A stretch of DNA of 22,686 nucleotides, taken from an uncultured Thermomicrobiales bacterium (GTDB taxonomy: Bacteria > Chloroflexota > Chloroflexia > Thermomicrobiales > UBA6265). Position numbers and translations under genes: made by a program. Of this stretch, positions 8,052 through 16,378 are shown one piece after another (position 1 is the stretch's first letter; each line of letters starts with the position of its first letter). The notes below the pieces were generated by a model. It did not search any database. It worked only from the letters and a program-made list of their open reading frames with translations, and was not told the origin of the DNA. The stretch spans positions 1-22,686 of the forward strand of contig CADCWI010000082.1 of NCBI GenBank assembly GCA_902806355.1, in the 5' to 3' direction.

Positions 8052-8079
8052 CCCACCGGGTCTCGCCGAAACCGGTGGG
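8052..8079. terminator. Hairpin downstream of the LuxR-type regulator, possible terminator
   Basis: CCCACCGG (8052-8059) and CCGGTGGG (8072-8079) form a perfect 8-bp stem with a 12-base loop, about 180 bases after the regulator stop. No T-run follows, so if it terminates transcription it does so in the T-poor manner common in GC-rich genomes. It sits directly before a promoter-like sequence, which fits a unit boundary. Confidence 0.4.
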
Positions 8080-8096
8080 AGCCGGCATAACCGCCA

Positions 8097-8125
8097 TTGA
8101 CCCGGCTGTGTGATCCGGTGAAAAT
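8097..8125 (+). promoter_or_regulatory. Candidate sigma-70-type promoter for the molybdoenzyme gene
   Basis: TTGACC (8097-8102) and GAAAAT (8120-8125) are separated by 17 bases. The -35 matches consensus at 5 of 6 and the -10 at 4 of 6. It would give a leader of about 110 bases before the ATG at 8245. Confidence 0.4.
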
Positions 8126-8244
8126 GACGGCATCGCGACCATCGACACGCGTGACGCGAGTGCTTCGACTGGATATCGGACAGCGTCCATTTCAGTCGGC
8201 AGGTTCCGCGAGCGGCACCATCAACAGCAGGAGACAATTTCACC

Positions 8245-10599
8245 ATGGTCATGAGCAAGATGGTCGGCGCCCGCGTCCGGCGCAAGGAAGATCCCCGGCT
8301 GATCACCGGAGCGTCGACATATGTGGACGATGTCCAACTCCCGGGGATGCTCCACGCAGCATTCGCTCGGAGCCCGTACGCCCATGGCGTCATCCGGGGA
8401 GTTGACACATCCGCGGCTGAAGCGGCTCCGGGTGTCGTCAAGGTCGTCACCGGCGCAACGCTGAAAACGATTCTGAAGAACGTAGACACCGAAACCAAGG
8501 GCGAAACCACCATCGACGAAGACGATGTCGATGAGATCCCGGTACCGCCGGTGCATCCGTTGGCAATCGGCAAGGTGCGCTATGTCGGGCACCCGTTCGC
8601 AGTGGTCGTCGCGCAAACACGTGCTCAGGCGGTCGACGCAGCGGAACTCATCGAGCTTGACGTCGAGATGCTTGACGCGGTGACCGATGTTTACGCCGCG
8701 ATGGAGGAAGGTGCGCCGCTGATCTACGACGAGGTGAAGAACAACATCGGCGCTGTCACTGGCGGCCAGGCCGGAGGCAATGTCGATCAAGCGTTCGCGT
8801 CGGCTCCCGTGACCGCCAAGGCGAGAATCCGGAGCCAGCGACTCAACGCGGTGCCGATGGAAACGCGAGCGGTCGCGGCCGCGATCGATCCGGTCACGCA
8901 GGGCCTGACCGTCTGGACGTCGACGCAGGCGCCGCACTGGAACCGGAACGCGATCGCCGGAACAGTTGGCCTCAGCCAGAACCAGGTCCGCTGCATCGCG
9001 CCGGAAGTCGGCGGCGGGTTCGGGCAGAAGATCGGTGCCTATCCCGAGGACCATGTTGTGGCCGGCCTCGCCTACGCGCTCAAGCAACCCGTGAAGTGGA
9101 TCGAGACCCGCTCGGAAAACATGCTCAGCAGCAGCCATGGCCGCAACCAGTGGGCCGACCTCGAGGTCGCCGCGGAAGCGAACGGCAAGATCACCGCGCT
9201 ACGGGGCCGCGTAGTCGTCGATGCCGGCGCCTGGCCGAAGGGGCTCGACCTCGCCAACTCGACCTGGATCATGTCTCCCGGCTGTTATGACATCCCTGCG
9301 CTCGATTTCGTCGTCCAGACCGTCTACACCAACACCAGTGCCAACGGCGCGTACCGCGGAGCCGGGCGTCCGGAAGCGGCCTACTACATCGAACGTGTCG
9401 CTGACCTTGTCGCCGATGCCGCAAAGCTGGATCCGGTCGAGGTCCGCCGCGTCAATTTCATCCCTTCGGACAGGTTCCCGTTCGACACCCTCACCGGCCA
9501 GCAGTACGACTCCGGTGACTACGAGAAGCCGCTCGACAAGGCCCTGCAGATCGTCGGTTACGAGGATTTACGGCGGGAGCAGGCGGAGCTTCGCAAGCAG
9601 GGCAGATACATCGGGATTGGCATGGCAAGCTATGTCGAGATTTGTGGCTTCGGCCCCTGGGAAAGCTCCAACGTTCGTGTGGAGCCAAGTGGCGCCGTTA
9701 CGATCTTCACCGGCATCTCCCCGCACGGCCAGGGGCAGGAGACGACGTTCGCCCAACTTGCGGCCGACAATCTCGGTGCATCGTTCGAAGATGTCGTCGT
9801 GCAGCACGGCGATACCGGCAACACCCCTCAGGGCAACGGCACGATGGGAAGCCGCGGTCTGGCCGTCGGTGGAGCGGCGCTGATGCTTTCGCTGGACAAG
9901 CTCCGCGACAAGGCGCGACAGATCGCCGCTCACCTCCTGGAAGCCGCCGTCGACGACGTCGAGCTCGAAGATGGCACGTATCGGGTCAAAGGCGTCCCTG
10001 GTGGGGGCATGACGCTCGCCGACATCGCCGACGCCGCCTATGGCGGCAGTCTTCCGGACGATCTCGACCCCGGGCTCGAAACCACCGATTTCTTCCGACC
10101 CGCTGGCACGACCTTCCCGTTCGGAACGCACATCGCGGTTGTCGAAGTGTTCCCCGAAACCGGAGACATCGAATTTCTCCGCTATGTCTCCGTCGACGAT
10201 TGTGGAAAGATCATCAGCCCGATGCTCGTCACCGGACAGGTGCATGGTGGTCTCGCGCAGGGTATTGGACAGGCGCTTTTCGAGGAGATGCACTACGACG
10301 AGACGGGCGAGCTGATCACCGGCACTTTGAACGATTACACATTACCGCGTGCCCATCACTTTCCGGAGTTCGAATCGCACCACACCGAGACGCCGACATA
10401 TCTCAACCCCCTCGGCGCCAAGGGCATCGGCGAGGCCGCGACGATCGGCTCAACGCCGGCGACGGCGAACGCGGTGATCGATGCCCTGGAGCCGTGGGGC
10501 GTCACCCACCTCGACATCCCGTTTACGCCGCAGCGGGTTTGGAGCGCGATCGTGGCAGCGGAATCCGCCTCCCAGGGAGAGGTCCGGGCGGCGGACTAG
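8245..10599 (+). CDS. Xanthine dehydrogenase/form II CO dehydrogenase-type molybdopterin-binding large subunit (orphan)
   Basis: 784 residues, the size of a CoxL/XdhB-type large subunit. The N-terminal a/b hammerhead domain covers about 10-150 (VRRKEDPRLITG at the start). The molybdopterin-binding parts include GGGFGQK (256-262), AYRGAGR (369-375), GQGQET (495-500), VDDCG (650-654) and KGIGEA with the likely catalytic Glu730. AYRGAGR is the form II signature; form I CO dehydrogenases carry AYxCSFR with the active-site Cys, so this is not a proven CO oxidiser. Members of this family hydroxylate purines, aldehydes or related carbonyl compounds. The usual FAD medium subunit and 2Fe-2S small subunit are absent from the window, so it needs partners encoded elsewhere. 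AGGAGA lies ten bases before the ATG. Its closeness to a nucleoside-like importer makes a purine-type substrate possible, but this is unproven. Confidence 0.9.
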   Translation: MVMSKMVGARVRRKEDPRLITGASTYVDDVQLPGMLHAAFARSPYAHGVIRGVDTSAAEAAPGVVKVVTGATLKTILKNVDTETKGETTIDEDDVDEIPVPPVHPLAIGKVRYVGHPFAVVVAQTRAQAVDAAELIELDVEMLDAVTDVYAAMEEGAPLIYDEVKNNIGAVTGGQAGGNVDQAFASAPVTAKARIRSQRLNAVPMETRAVAAAIDPVTQGLTVWTSTQAPHWNRNAIAGTVGLSQNQVRCIAPEVGGGFGQKIGAYPEDHVVAGLAYALKQPVKWIETRSENMLSSSHGRNQWADLEVAAEANGKITALRGRVVVDAGAWPKGLDLANSTWIMSPGCYDIPALDFVVQTVYTNTSANGAYRGAGRPEAAYYIERVADLVADAAKLDPVEVRRVNFIPSDRFPFDTLTGQQYDSGDYEKPLDKALQIVGYEDLRREQAELRKQGRYIGIGMASYVEICGFGPWESSNVRVEPSGAVTIFTGISPHGQGQETTFAQLAADNLGASFEDVVVQHGDTGNTPQGNGTMGSRGLAVGGAALMLSLDKLRDKARQIAAHLLEAAVDDVELEDGTYRVKGVPGGGMTLADIADAAYGGSLPDDLDPGLETTDFFRPAGTTFPFGTHIAVVEVFPETGDIEFLRYVSVDDCGKIISPMLVTGQVHGGLAQGIGQALFEEMHYDETGELITGTLNDYTLPRAHHFPEFESHHTETPTYLNPLGAKGIGEAATIGSTPATANAVIDALEPWGVTHLDIPFTPQRVWSAIVAAESASQGEVRAAD

Positions 10600-10644
10600 C
10601 ATCCACGGTTGGCATCTGGGCGAAATTGACTCTCGGTACATTGC

Positions 10645-10661
10645 CTACTCGGTCCGAGTAG
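10645..10661. promoter_or_regulatory. Perfect 17-bp palindrome (operator-like)
   Basis: CTACTCGG-T-CCGAGTAG is an exact inverted repeat around a single T, 46 bases after the molybdoenzyme stop. A further copy of the half-site CTCGGT lies at 10632-10637, 16 bases before the one inside the palindrome (10648-10653). A one-base centre suits a dimeric protein-binding site better than an RNA hairpin. Confidence 0.45.
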
Positions 10662-10698
10662 CGGCGTATGCGACGAGCGGTGATGTCGAATATCTCCC

Positions 10699-10723
10699 GG
10701 GCCGTCCCGATCGAGGACGGCCC
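10699..10723 (+). terminator. Candidate terminator hairpin of the molybdoenzyme gene
   Basis: GGGCCGTCC (10699-10707) and GGACGGCCC (10715-10723) form a perfect 9-bp, very GC-rich stem with a 7-base loop, 100 bases after the stop codon. There is no T-run after it, so it may be a terminator without U-tract or an mRNA 3' end protector. Confidence 0.5.
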
Positions 10724-11163
10724 TGTCACTTGCCCCCTCGTCCCCGCCGATCCCGCCGATCCCGCCTTGCATTCGCACGAAAGGCCTCGGCGCGACCCGG
10801 CTGTGACGGACGTCGTGGTCAAAGCTCTGGATGCCTCCGTGCACCCTGCCTGCTTCGCCCGCGTACAAGGCCATGCTGACCGCCCAATCCAACCAATCGG
10901 CGTCGTGAGAGATTAGCGTCGACCTGGTGATTGCTCTCGCAAGCCTCACCAGCCACCACGCGGCACCCGTTCGCAGTATCCACGTCGTCTCAGGATGCAA
11001 TTCAGAGCCATGTCACCGCAGGCTGATAGGACCATCCCGGGAGTGCAACAAGCGTCACCTGATGCGTGTGAGATCGAGTTGGAGGAAACAGGAGCTTCAA
11101 GACGCGTCTTCAGACGTGACAACTGCCTCAAGCAAACAGCGGAGACCATCATCGTGTGCGTTA

Positions 11164-11192
11164 TTGACAAGATGCGACTTAGTCTTTATGCT
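11164..11192 (+). promoter_or_regulatory. Strong sigma-70-type promoter candidate upstream of the small Cys-rich gene
   Basis: TTGACA (11164-11169, full consensus) and TATGCT (11187-11192, 4 of 6) are spaced by exactly 17 bases. The predicted transcript would start near 11199 and have a leader of about 190 bases before the ATG at 11393. A 12-bp palindrome lies 54 bases upstream. Confidence 0.5.
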
Positions 11193-11392
11193 CTCGCCCA
11201 AGCTTCACCACTGGCTTCAGCGCGTTCCTTGCAGAGTTGATGGCGTCGGTTGTGATGACACGCCGATCGGTGTTGGCATGGCCGACCAGGGTTGACCGAA
11301 GTGGAACTGCCCGGTCCATTTCGGCAGCGGCCCGCTCGCAAGTCGCAAAACGCCATCGGTCGGTGGGATGGTTCGACCGAAGGGGGTGCCAC

Positions 11393-11659
11393 ATGGACCA
11401 GCATGTTCATAGCCCAGTGACGGGCGCGGAGATTCTCAGTCCGACCGTTCGCGAGATCATCCAGCACCTGTGCCAAAGCGAATGCCACACCTATGGTGCC
11501 GTGCTTCAGTGGTGTGAGACCCGCGGCGATTGCACGTACGCCGTGCAGTGTCCCAATTGCACCACCCAGTTTCTGGTAGAGGAATCGGAACTGGAGGAAC
11601 TGGAGCGGTGGACTGATGCTGAGGGGCACGCGTTGGTCTGCGGGGTTCGCTCGGAGTAA
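11393..11659 (+). CDS. Small cysteine-rich hypothetical protein (possible zinc-binding)
   Basis: 88 residues that I do not recognise. It has seven cysteines (27, 31, 41, 47, 53, 56, 83), including a CPNC pair at 53-56, plus His5, His25, His32 and His79. The C-terminal third is acidic and probably helical (VEESELEELERW). This pattern suggests a small metal-binding or redox domain, but no known motif is certain. I take the ATG at 11393 because AGGGGGTG (11381-11388) lies just before it and the sequence upstream in the same frame looks non-coding; a longer frame could begin at 11237. It stands alone, with a promoter candidate 200 bases upstream and the convergent GHL6 gene downstream. Confidence 0.65.
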   Translation: MDQHVHSPVTGAEILSPTVREIIQHLCQSECHTYGAVLQWCETRGDCTYAVQCPNCTTQFLVEESELEELERWTDAEGHALVCGVRSE

Positions 11660-11950
11660 GTCGAGCGCTGCACACGGCACTGAAGGCGGTGGAAGGTGCC
11701 GCTACGCTGCAGTACCGAGACAGCGTTCCTGGCATGAACCGTCGGGAGCCGGCTTGGTCCCGGTCCGCACTAGTCGCTGCGCCACCTGCGTCCGCCCGAT
11801 TGGATCCGAGGGCCGAGGTAGGTAAGTATGTACCGCGCACGTTGTTGATTGACGCAGGGTTCAACGACTTCCGGGGTACTCATTGGCGATGGTGATTATT
11901 GTGACAAGCCCAGAGTTGCCCCAGCGATCCAAACAGGCCCAAGCATGAAG

Positions 11951-14074
11951 TCAACCCCAGGCGAGGTGCAAGACTTCGAGTAAGTCGATGCCGGGCACAT
12001 CGACGACGGCACGTCCGTCACGCACCTCGACATCGATCCTTCGGTCGGCGATCAGCAGCCGTCCACTGACCCGGGTTACCTTGGACGGCAACACCACATC
12101 GATCCGCTGCCGTCCAATCGGAATCGTCTCCCGGATCGCTCCGCGCATCGCCATCGGGTTGGTCAGGTTGACCAGCGATACCGCGATTCCCCCTTCGTTC
12201 TCGCGAACGGCAACGTCGATGAACCCCAGCCCGTGGATCCGGACATGTGGCCGGTCCCGCAGGGTCCACTGGACCGCGTTGGCGATCACCACGCCGTGAT
12301 CGGCCTGGAGTGTCTCCCAATACAGCGAGCCCACGTCGAACCCGAAATAGACCGCCCGGCCACCAGACTCCAACTCTCGAGCGACGATCGCCGGCCCGGC
12401 TGGTCCCTCGCGTGGATAGACCTCCTCCATCGGGAGATCCGGAAAATCCGGGATGAACCGGAACGGAACCTCGGTCCTATCCCGGGCAAAGACCTCCATG
12501 AGATGAGTGCCGCCGATGATCCGCCGAGCGCCGGCCAACCCGGCATGCATCCGGTGCTCCCCGGTAAGTGCCATGTAGTTGTTCTTCACCGGGCCCCGGC
12601 TCGGTTGGACAAGGTCCACGCCCAGCACGTCGGCGAGACCGAAGTTTGACCGCAGCGTTCCATTTTCGTCGAACAGGGACGATTGGTAAGCCGCCACGAG
12701 GCTACCGCCGGTCTCCACCCACGTCCTGATCACCGCACATTGCGCATCGCTGAGGCGTTCGGCGTTGGCGAGCACCAGCACCTTGAACGGCGCGAGTTCC
12801 TCGGCGCTGAGTACTTGGTCCGCGACGAACTCGAACGGGATCCTTGCTTCTACCAGCGCCTGGTAGAAGCCGTCTTCATGGGAGAACTCCCGGCGCCGAG
12901 CCTCGGGATGGAAAGAGCGGTCGGACTGCGTCGGATCGAGGAGGGCCACCTCGGCCGTGATCGGCATCTGGGCAAGCACGGGCTCGATCAAGGCGTGCAG
13001 ATTGAACGCCTCGACCACGGGTGCTACCCAGCGGTTGTCTGAGATGGTGGCGTTGAACTTGGTGAACCAGAGAAAAGCGCCCTGGGCGAAGCCGTCCACG
13101 ATCCAGGCTTTGGTTTCTTCCGCCGGGGCCACAGAGTCCTTCCAGCGATACTCGTGATGTTCTGGTCCAACAGAGGTGATCAACCCTACCGGACGATCGC
13201 GAAAGAGGCCCCGGCTCCGCTTTCCGGTGCGACCGGCCGACCATGGGGCCTCGATTCCCGAGCGACCCTGCTTGTCGATGAAGAAGATCGGATAATGCCG
13301 GGTGATCAACTCGCGATCCATGTCCCGCACTGCAAGACCGCCGATGTTCGGGATGAACCGGGCGTGCGGCCGGATATCCTTGACCGCGTTGTCCCAGATC
13401 GCGACCAGTTCGCTGAGTTTGCGTCGTCGCCACGGAACAAAGGCCATCCAGGCAGGATCAGCAACGTCATCCGGGCGCGCGGGGAGGTCGTATCCAGTAT
13501 CGTCGTGGAAGCCGCGACGGGCGTCGTCACTGTACGAAATACCGCCATGTCCCTCCCACCGGTTCGCGAAGATCGCGTCGATGTCATAGTCACGCACCAG
13601 TTCCCGCGCGACCTCGGTGATGAACTCCCGATGGTAGGAACTGAACGGGCACGTCAGCCAGACACCGGGGTAGGACCAGTGCTCCAGCGGCTCCCCGTTC
13701 CCGGCCCGCGCCAGCCACTCCGGATGAGCGGCAGCGGCATCGGCGTGGATCGCGTGTGGGTCTACCCGTGCCATCACATGCATGTGCAGCGCACGGGCAT
13801 CCTCGACGACTCCACCGAACAGGTCATAGTCACCGAGATAGCTGCTGCGATAGTGGAACGGTATGCGGGTCGGGTAATACGCGATGTAGCCGCCGGCACT
13901 GATGCAGGCGGCGTTCGCCCGGCTGTCCTTCATCAGGCCCTTCCAGAACCGGGCGTCGAAATGAGCAGGGTCGTCCTCGGCGAAGGTCAACTGGAGCCAC
14001 CGGTTCGCCCGTAGCGGCCAGTCCATGTCGCGTGATGGGGCTGCCTTTTGACGGGCGTGCTTCTCGTGGGTCAT
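11951..14074 (-). CDS. GHL6-type glycoside hydrolase-like protein with beta-galactosidase trimerisation-like domain
   Basis: About 707 residues. The N-terminal half resembles the alpha-amylase-like TIM-barrel family called hypothetical glycosyl hydrolase 6: ACISAGGYIAYYPT near 58, a strand with MARVDPH (about 101-107), and the strand-end motif DAIFANRW (about 166-173). Residues about 380-550 look like the class I amidotransferase-like trimerisation domain of GH42 beta-galactosidases (VLVLANAERLSD, WVETGGSLVAAYQSS). A beta-rich tail follows. No signal peptide is seen, so it is probably cytoplasmic. I chose the ATG at 14074 because GGAG lies five bases upstream; an ATG at 14089 and a TTG at 14107 are alternatives. 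It lies 286 bases downstream of treZ on the same strand, so it may act on oligosaccharides of the same pathway. Substrate and catalytic residues are not established. Confidence 0.82.
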   Translation of the reverse strand: MTHEKHARQKAAPSRDMDWPLRANRWLQLTFAEDDPAHFDARFWKGLMKDSRANAACISAGGYIAYYPTRIPFHYRSSYLGDYDLFGGVVEDARALHMHVMARVDPHAIHADAAAAHPEWLARAGNGEPLEHWSYPGVWLTCPFSSYHREFITEVARELVRDYDIDAIFANRWEGHGGISYSDDARRGFHDDTGYDLPARPDDVADPAWMAFVPWRRRKLSELVAIWDNAVKDIRPHARFIPNIGGLAVRDMDRELITRHYPIFFIDKQGRSGIEAPWSAGRTGKRSRGLFRDRPVGLITSVGPEHHEYRWKDSVAPAEETKAWIVDGFAQGAFLWFTKFNATISDNRWVAPVVEAFNLHALIEPVLAQMPITAEVALLDPTQSDRSFHPEARRREFSHEDGFYQALVEARIPFEFVADQVLSAEELAPFKVLVLANAERLSDAQCAVIRTWVETGGSLVAAYQSSLFDENGTLRSNFGLADVLGVDLVQPSRGPVKNNYMALTGEHRMHAGLAGARRIIGGTHLMEVFARDRTEVPFRFIPDFPDLPMEEVYPREGPAGPAIVARELESGGRAVYFGFDVGSLYWETLQADHGVVIANAVQWTLRDRPHVRIHGLGFIDVAVRENEGGIAVSLVNLTNPMAMRGAIRETIPIGRQRIDVVLPSKVTRVSGRLLIADRRIDVEVRDGRAVVDVPGIDLLEVLHLAWG

Positions 14075-14360
14075 TGCGGCTCCGTTCATGTCGACGACGC
14101 TGTTCAACCCAGGCTACCGGGGTTCTCATATTCTGCCTTCGCCACGGAATGGTCCACAGGTTAGATGGTTATGCCATCCCACATACAGCCGTGGGAGGGT
14201 ATTGCACGACGTTCCACCCGTGCTGCATGTTCCGGGCAGGCAGAGGTCCCCTCATCAGGCTCGGCGGGAGAGGAGGCGTGTCCGTCCGCGACAGCTGCCC
14301 GGGGAACGCTTGTACAAGGGTCGATCCCCGGCGACCACCGGGACTCGAGTGGGCTGGCGC

Positions 14361-16232
14361 TCAAGACGACGTGAACGACCAGATAGCAGCCGCCCGCGCC
14401 GGAACATGAAGAGTGAACCCGCGCTCGGTGGACTCATGAGCCGGACCGATGCCGCTCCCTCCACGCGTCATCCCGGACGTGTCGAGCATCAGAGTCCAGC
14501 CGTCACTGGCTGGAGGCGACAATGCGGACATGGCTGTCTGATCGAGATCGATTGCCGCTCCGAAGTTCGCGATCAGGATGCGATGATCTTGGCCGACCCA
14601 GCGATGCAGCGCCACCACCTGTGCCGTCAGGGCGACAGCCTCGGTCTGCCGACGATCATTGATCGACAGCACCGGATCGTTGCGTCGAAGACCGAGGAGC
14701 GTCCGGTAGAGCTCCAGCACGCCAGCATTCGTCTCACGCTCCGTGACATCGAGCTTGGACGCCAGGAAGGTCGTCTCCGCCTGTGGGTCGGGGATCGTGT
14801 CTCTCAGGCGCTCGTCGTGAAACATCCGGAACCCGGCGAACTCATCGCGCCGGCCATGTGTCACCAATCTGCCCAACTCTTGCGGATGGTCGGTGAAGTA
14901 GAGGAAGGGAGTCGACGCCGCGAACTCTTGCCCCATGAACAGGAGCGGCGTCTCCGGCGCGCAGAGAAGGAGCGCCGACGCCGTGAGATAGCGGTCGAGA
15001 CTCACCTCGTGATGCAGCCGCTCACCAAAGGGACGATTGCCGACCTGATCGTGGTTCTGGATACAGAATACGAAGGCCGACGCAGGATCGTCCTCCGTAA
15101 TCGGGTTACCCACCGGATGGTCCGCCGACGTAAAGTCTTGCTCCAGGCCCAAGTTGATCGCCTCGGCAATTCGAAGCGTCGTCCCCTCGTAGGCGCTGTA
15201 GTAATTCTCGCGGGCATTCGTCAGGAGCACACGGACCTCGTGATGGAAGTCGTCCGCCCAGATGCCGTCAAGCCCTTCCCCACCGGCATCGAGCGACCGT
15301 GCCCGGGTGATCTCGTGCCGCCCATCCTCCGCGAAGACGACGATCGACCGCCCGCTCGCCACCTCCCGAGCCCGCTGCGTCAACTCCTGGACGATATGTA
15401 CGGGGCTGTCATCGATCAGCGCATGGGTGGCATCCAGTCGCAGGCCATCGATGTGGAATTCCGCTATCCACGAGCAGGCGTTGTCGATCGCGAACTGGCG
15501 TACCCAGCGGCTGTCCGCCCCGTCCCAGTTGAGTCCATCGCCCCATGGTGTGGAGTGCCGGTCACTGAAGTAGGATGTCGCAAACGCGCGGAGGTAATTG
15601 CCTTCCGGTCCAAGGTGGTTGTAGACCACATCCATGATCACGCCGAGCCCGCGCTGGTGTGCTTCATCGACGAGCCGTCGCAGGTCATCGGGACGCCCGT
15701 AGGCGTTCGACGGCGCAAAGAGGTCCACACCGTCATATCCCCAGTTCCGCAGACCGGGACACTGCGCCACCGGCATCAGCTCGATCGCCGAGACACCGAG
15801 ATCCTTGAGCGCATCCAACTCGTCGATAAACTCGTTGAACGTGCCCGCGCGAGTCATGGTGCCTACGTGAGCTTCGTAGATCACGAGTCCCTCGGCCCGC
15901 AAGCCATCCCACTCACGGTCACGCCACTCGTATGCCGACGGATCGATGACCTCCGACGGACCATGCACGTCGACCGGCTGATATCGGGAATAGGGATCGG
16001 GAAACGGGCCGTTGCCATCAACGCGGAATCGATAGAGCGCTCCCGGTCCGAGCCCGGCGACATGTGCCGAATACCGCCCGTCGCCTGATGGATCGAGATC
16101 GACAACGCGTACGGAGTCATTCGCGACGAGCTCGACCTCGACACGTCGGGCGTCGGGTGCCCAGACGGCAAACGTCACGCCGTCCTCGTCGATGTTCGCT
16201 CCGAACGCCGGTTTCCAGTCATATGATGGCAT
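14361..16232 (-). CDS. treZ: Malto-oligosyltrehalose trehalohydrolase
   Basis: About 623 residues, a GH13 enzyme that cuts trehalose from the maltooligosyl-trehalose made by TreY. The N-terminal carbohydrate-binding/E-set domain covers about 1-110 (FGANIDEDGVTFAVWAPDARR). The barrel follows with YEAHVGTMT (119-127), DVVYNHLGPEGNYL (201-214), the nucleophile Asp267 in DGLRLDA, the acid Glu302 in VVFAEDGR and the HD pair 394-395 in IQNHDQVGNR. All catalytic residues are present. The spacing of NWGYDGVDLFAPSNAYG is typical of TreZ. The likely start is the ATG at 16232, where homology begins and a purine-rich AGGGGG lies upstream; the frame stays open to a possible start at 16334. It follows treY by about 146 bases on the same strand. 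Confidence 0.96.
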   Translation of the reverse strand: MPSYDWKPAFGANIDEDGVTFAVWAPDARRVEVELVANDSVRVVDLDPSGDGRYSAHVAGLGPGALYRFRVDGNGPFPDPYSRYQPVDVHGPSEVIDPSAYEWRDREWDGLRAEGLVIYEAHVGTMTRAGTFNEFIDELDALKDLGVSAIELMPVAQCPGLRNWGYDGVDLFAPSNAYGRPDDLRRLVDEAHQRGLGVIMDVVYNHLGPEGNYLRAFATSYFSDRHSTPWGDGLNWDGADSRWVRQFAIDNACSWIAEFHIDGLRLDATHALIDDSPVHIVQELTQRAREVASGRSIVVFAEDGRHEITRARSLDAGGEGLDGIWADDFHHEVRVLLTNARENYYSAYEGTTLRIAEAINLGLEQDFTSADHPVGNPITEDDPASAFVFCIQNHDQVGNRPFGERLHHEVSLDRYLTASALLLCAPETPLLFMGQEFAASTPFLYFTDHPQELGRLVTHGRRDEFAGFRMFHDERLRDTIPDPQAETTFLASKLDVTERETNAGVLELYRTLLGLRRNDPVLSINDRRQTEAVALTAQVVALHRWVGQDHRILIANFGAAIDLDQTAMSALSPPASDGWTLMLDTSGMTRGGSGIGPAHESTERGFTLHVPARAAAIWSFTSS

Positions 16233-16378
16233 CCGTTCGGTCGCCCCCTGTTCTGGCGTCGTCACCAACGTGACCCATTGCTTGTCGACATCTCCGCCAG
16301 AGGGTGGCAGCACCCCGCCGTGCCGCCCGACCACAAGGATCGGCCCTACGAGCCGGGGCGTCTGGCTGTGACATCGCG

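Larger units (their letters stand above)
7874..8244. other. Intergenic region upstream of the molybdoenzyme gene
   Basis: About 370 bases with no convincing gene. A 76-codon open frame over 7870-8100 has no recognisable protein features and I reject it. The stretch holds a hairpin (8052-8079), a promoter-like pair (8097-8125) and a roughly 120-base region downstream of the promoter leading to the ribosome binding site AGGAGA (8229-8234). Confidence 0.5.
10600..11392. other. Long intergenic region after the molybdoenzyme gene
   Basis: Almost 800 bases without a convincing gene on either strand. It holds a 17-bp palindrome (10645-10661), a GC-rich hairpin (10699-10723), a short tandem repeat GCCGATCCC twice (10746-10763), a 12-bp perfect palindrome AAGACGCGTCTT (11099-11110) and a good promoter (11164-11192). 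From about 11040 to 11240 the base composition looks lower in GC than the flanking genes. The minus strand at 11179-11394 has an open frame with a weak resemblance to the end of a tyrosine recombinase, listed under findings. Confidence 0.5.

Noticed and set aside
7870..8100. Plus-strand frame of 76 codons after the LuxR-type regulator.
   Set aside because: Composition is unlike a protein, there is no family resemblance, and it covers a hairpin and the likely promoter of the next gene.
8080..8244. Molybdenum cofactor riboswitch in the leader of the molybdoenzyme gene.
   Set aside because: I could not match the conserved core by eye. Only a simple hairpin upstream is evident, so no claim is made.
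8245..10599. Calling the molybdoenzyme a true CO dehydrogenase (form I).
   Set aside because: The form I AYxCSFR loop with its active-site Cys is absent; the motif is AYRGAGR.
10746..10763. Tandem GCCGATCCC repeat as a CRISPR or repeat element.
   Set aside because: Only two copies of nine bases, with no spacers; ordinary for GC-rich intergenic DNA.
10596..11000. Minus-strand frame of 134 codons in the gap after the molybdoenzyme gene.
   Set aside because: It spans the palindrome and hairpin, has no good ribosome binding site, and looks like chance in GC-rich DNA.
14088..16088. Very long plus-strand frame (666 codons) opposite treZ.
   Set aside because: It is antisense to a gene with complete catalytic motifs. 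The Arg/Val/Asp-rich translation is typical of shadow frames in high-GC DNA.
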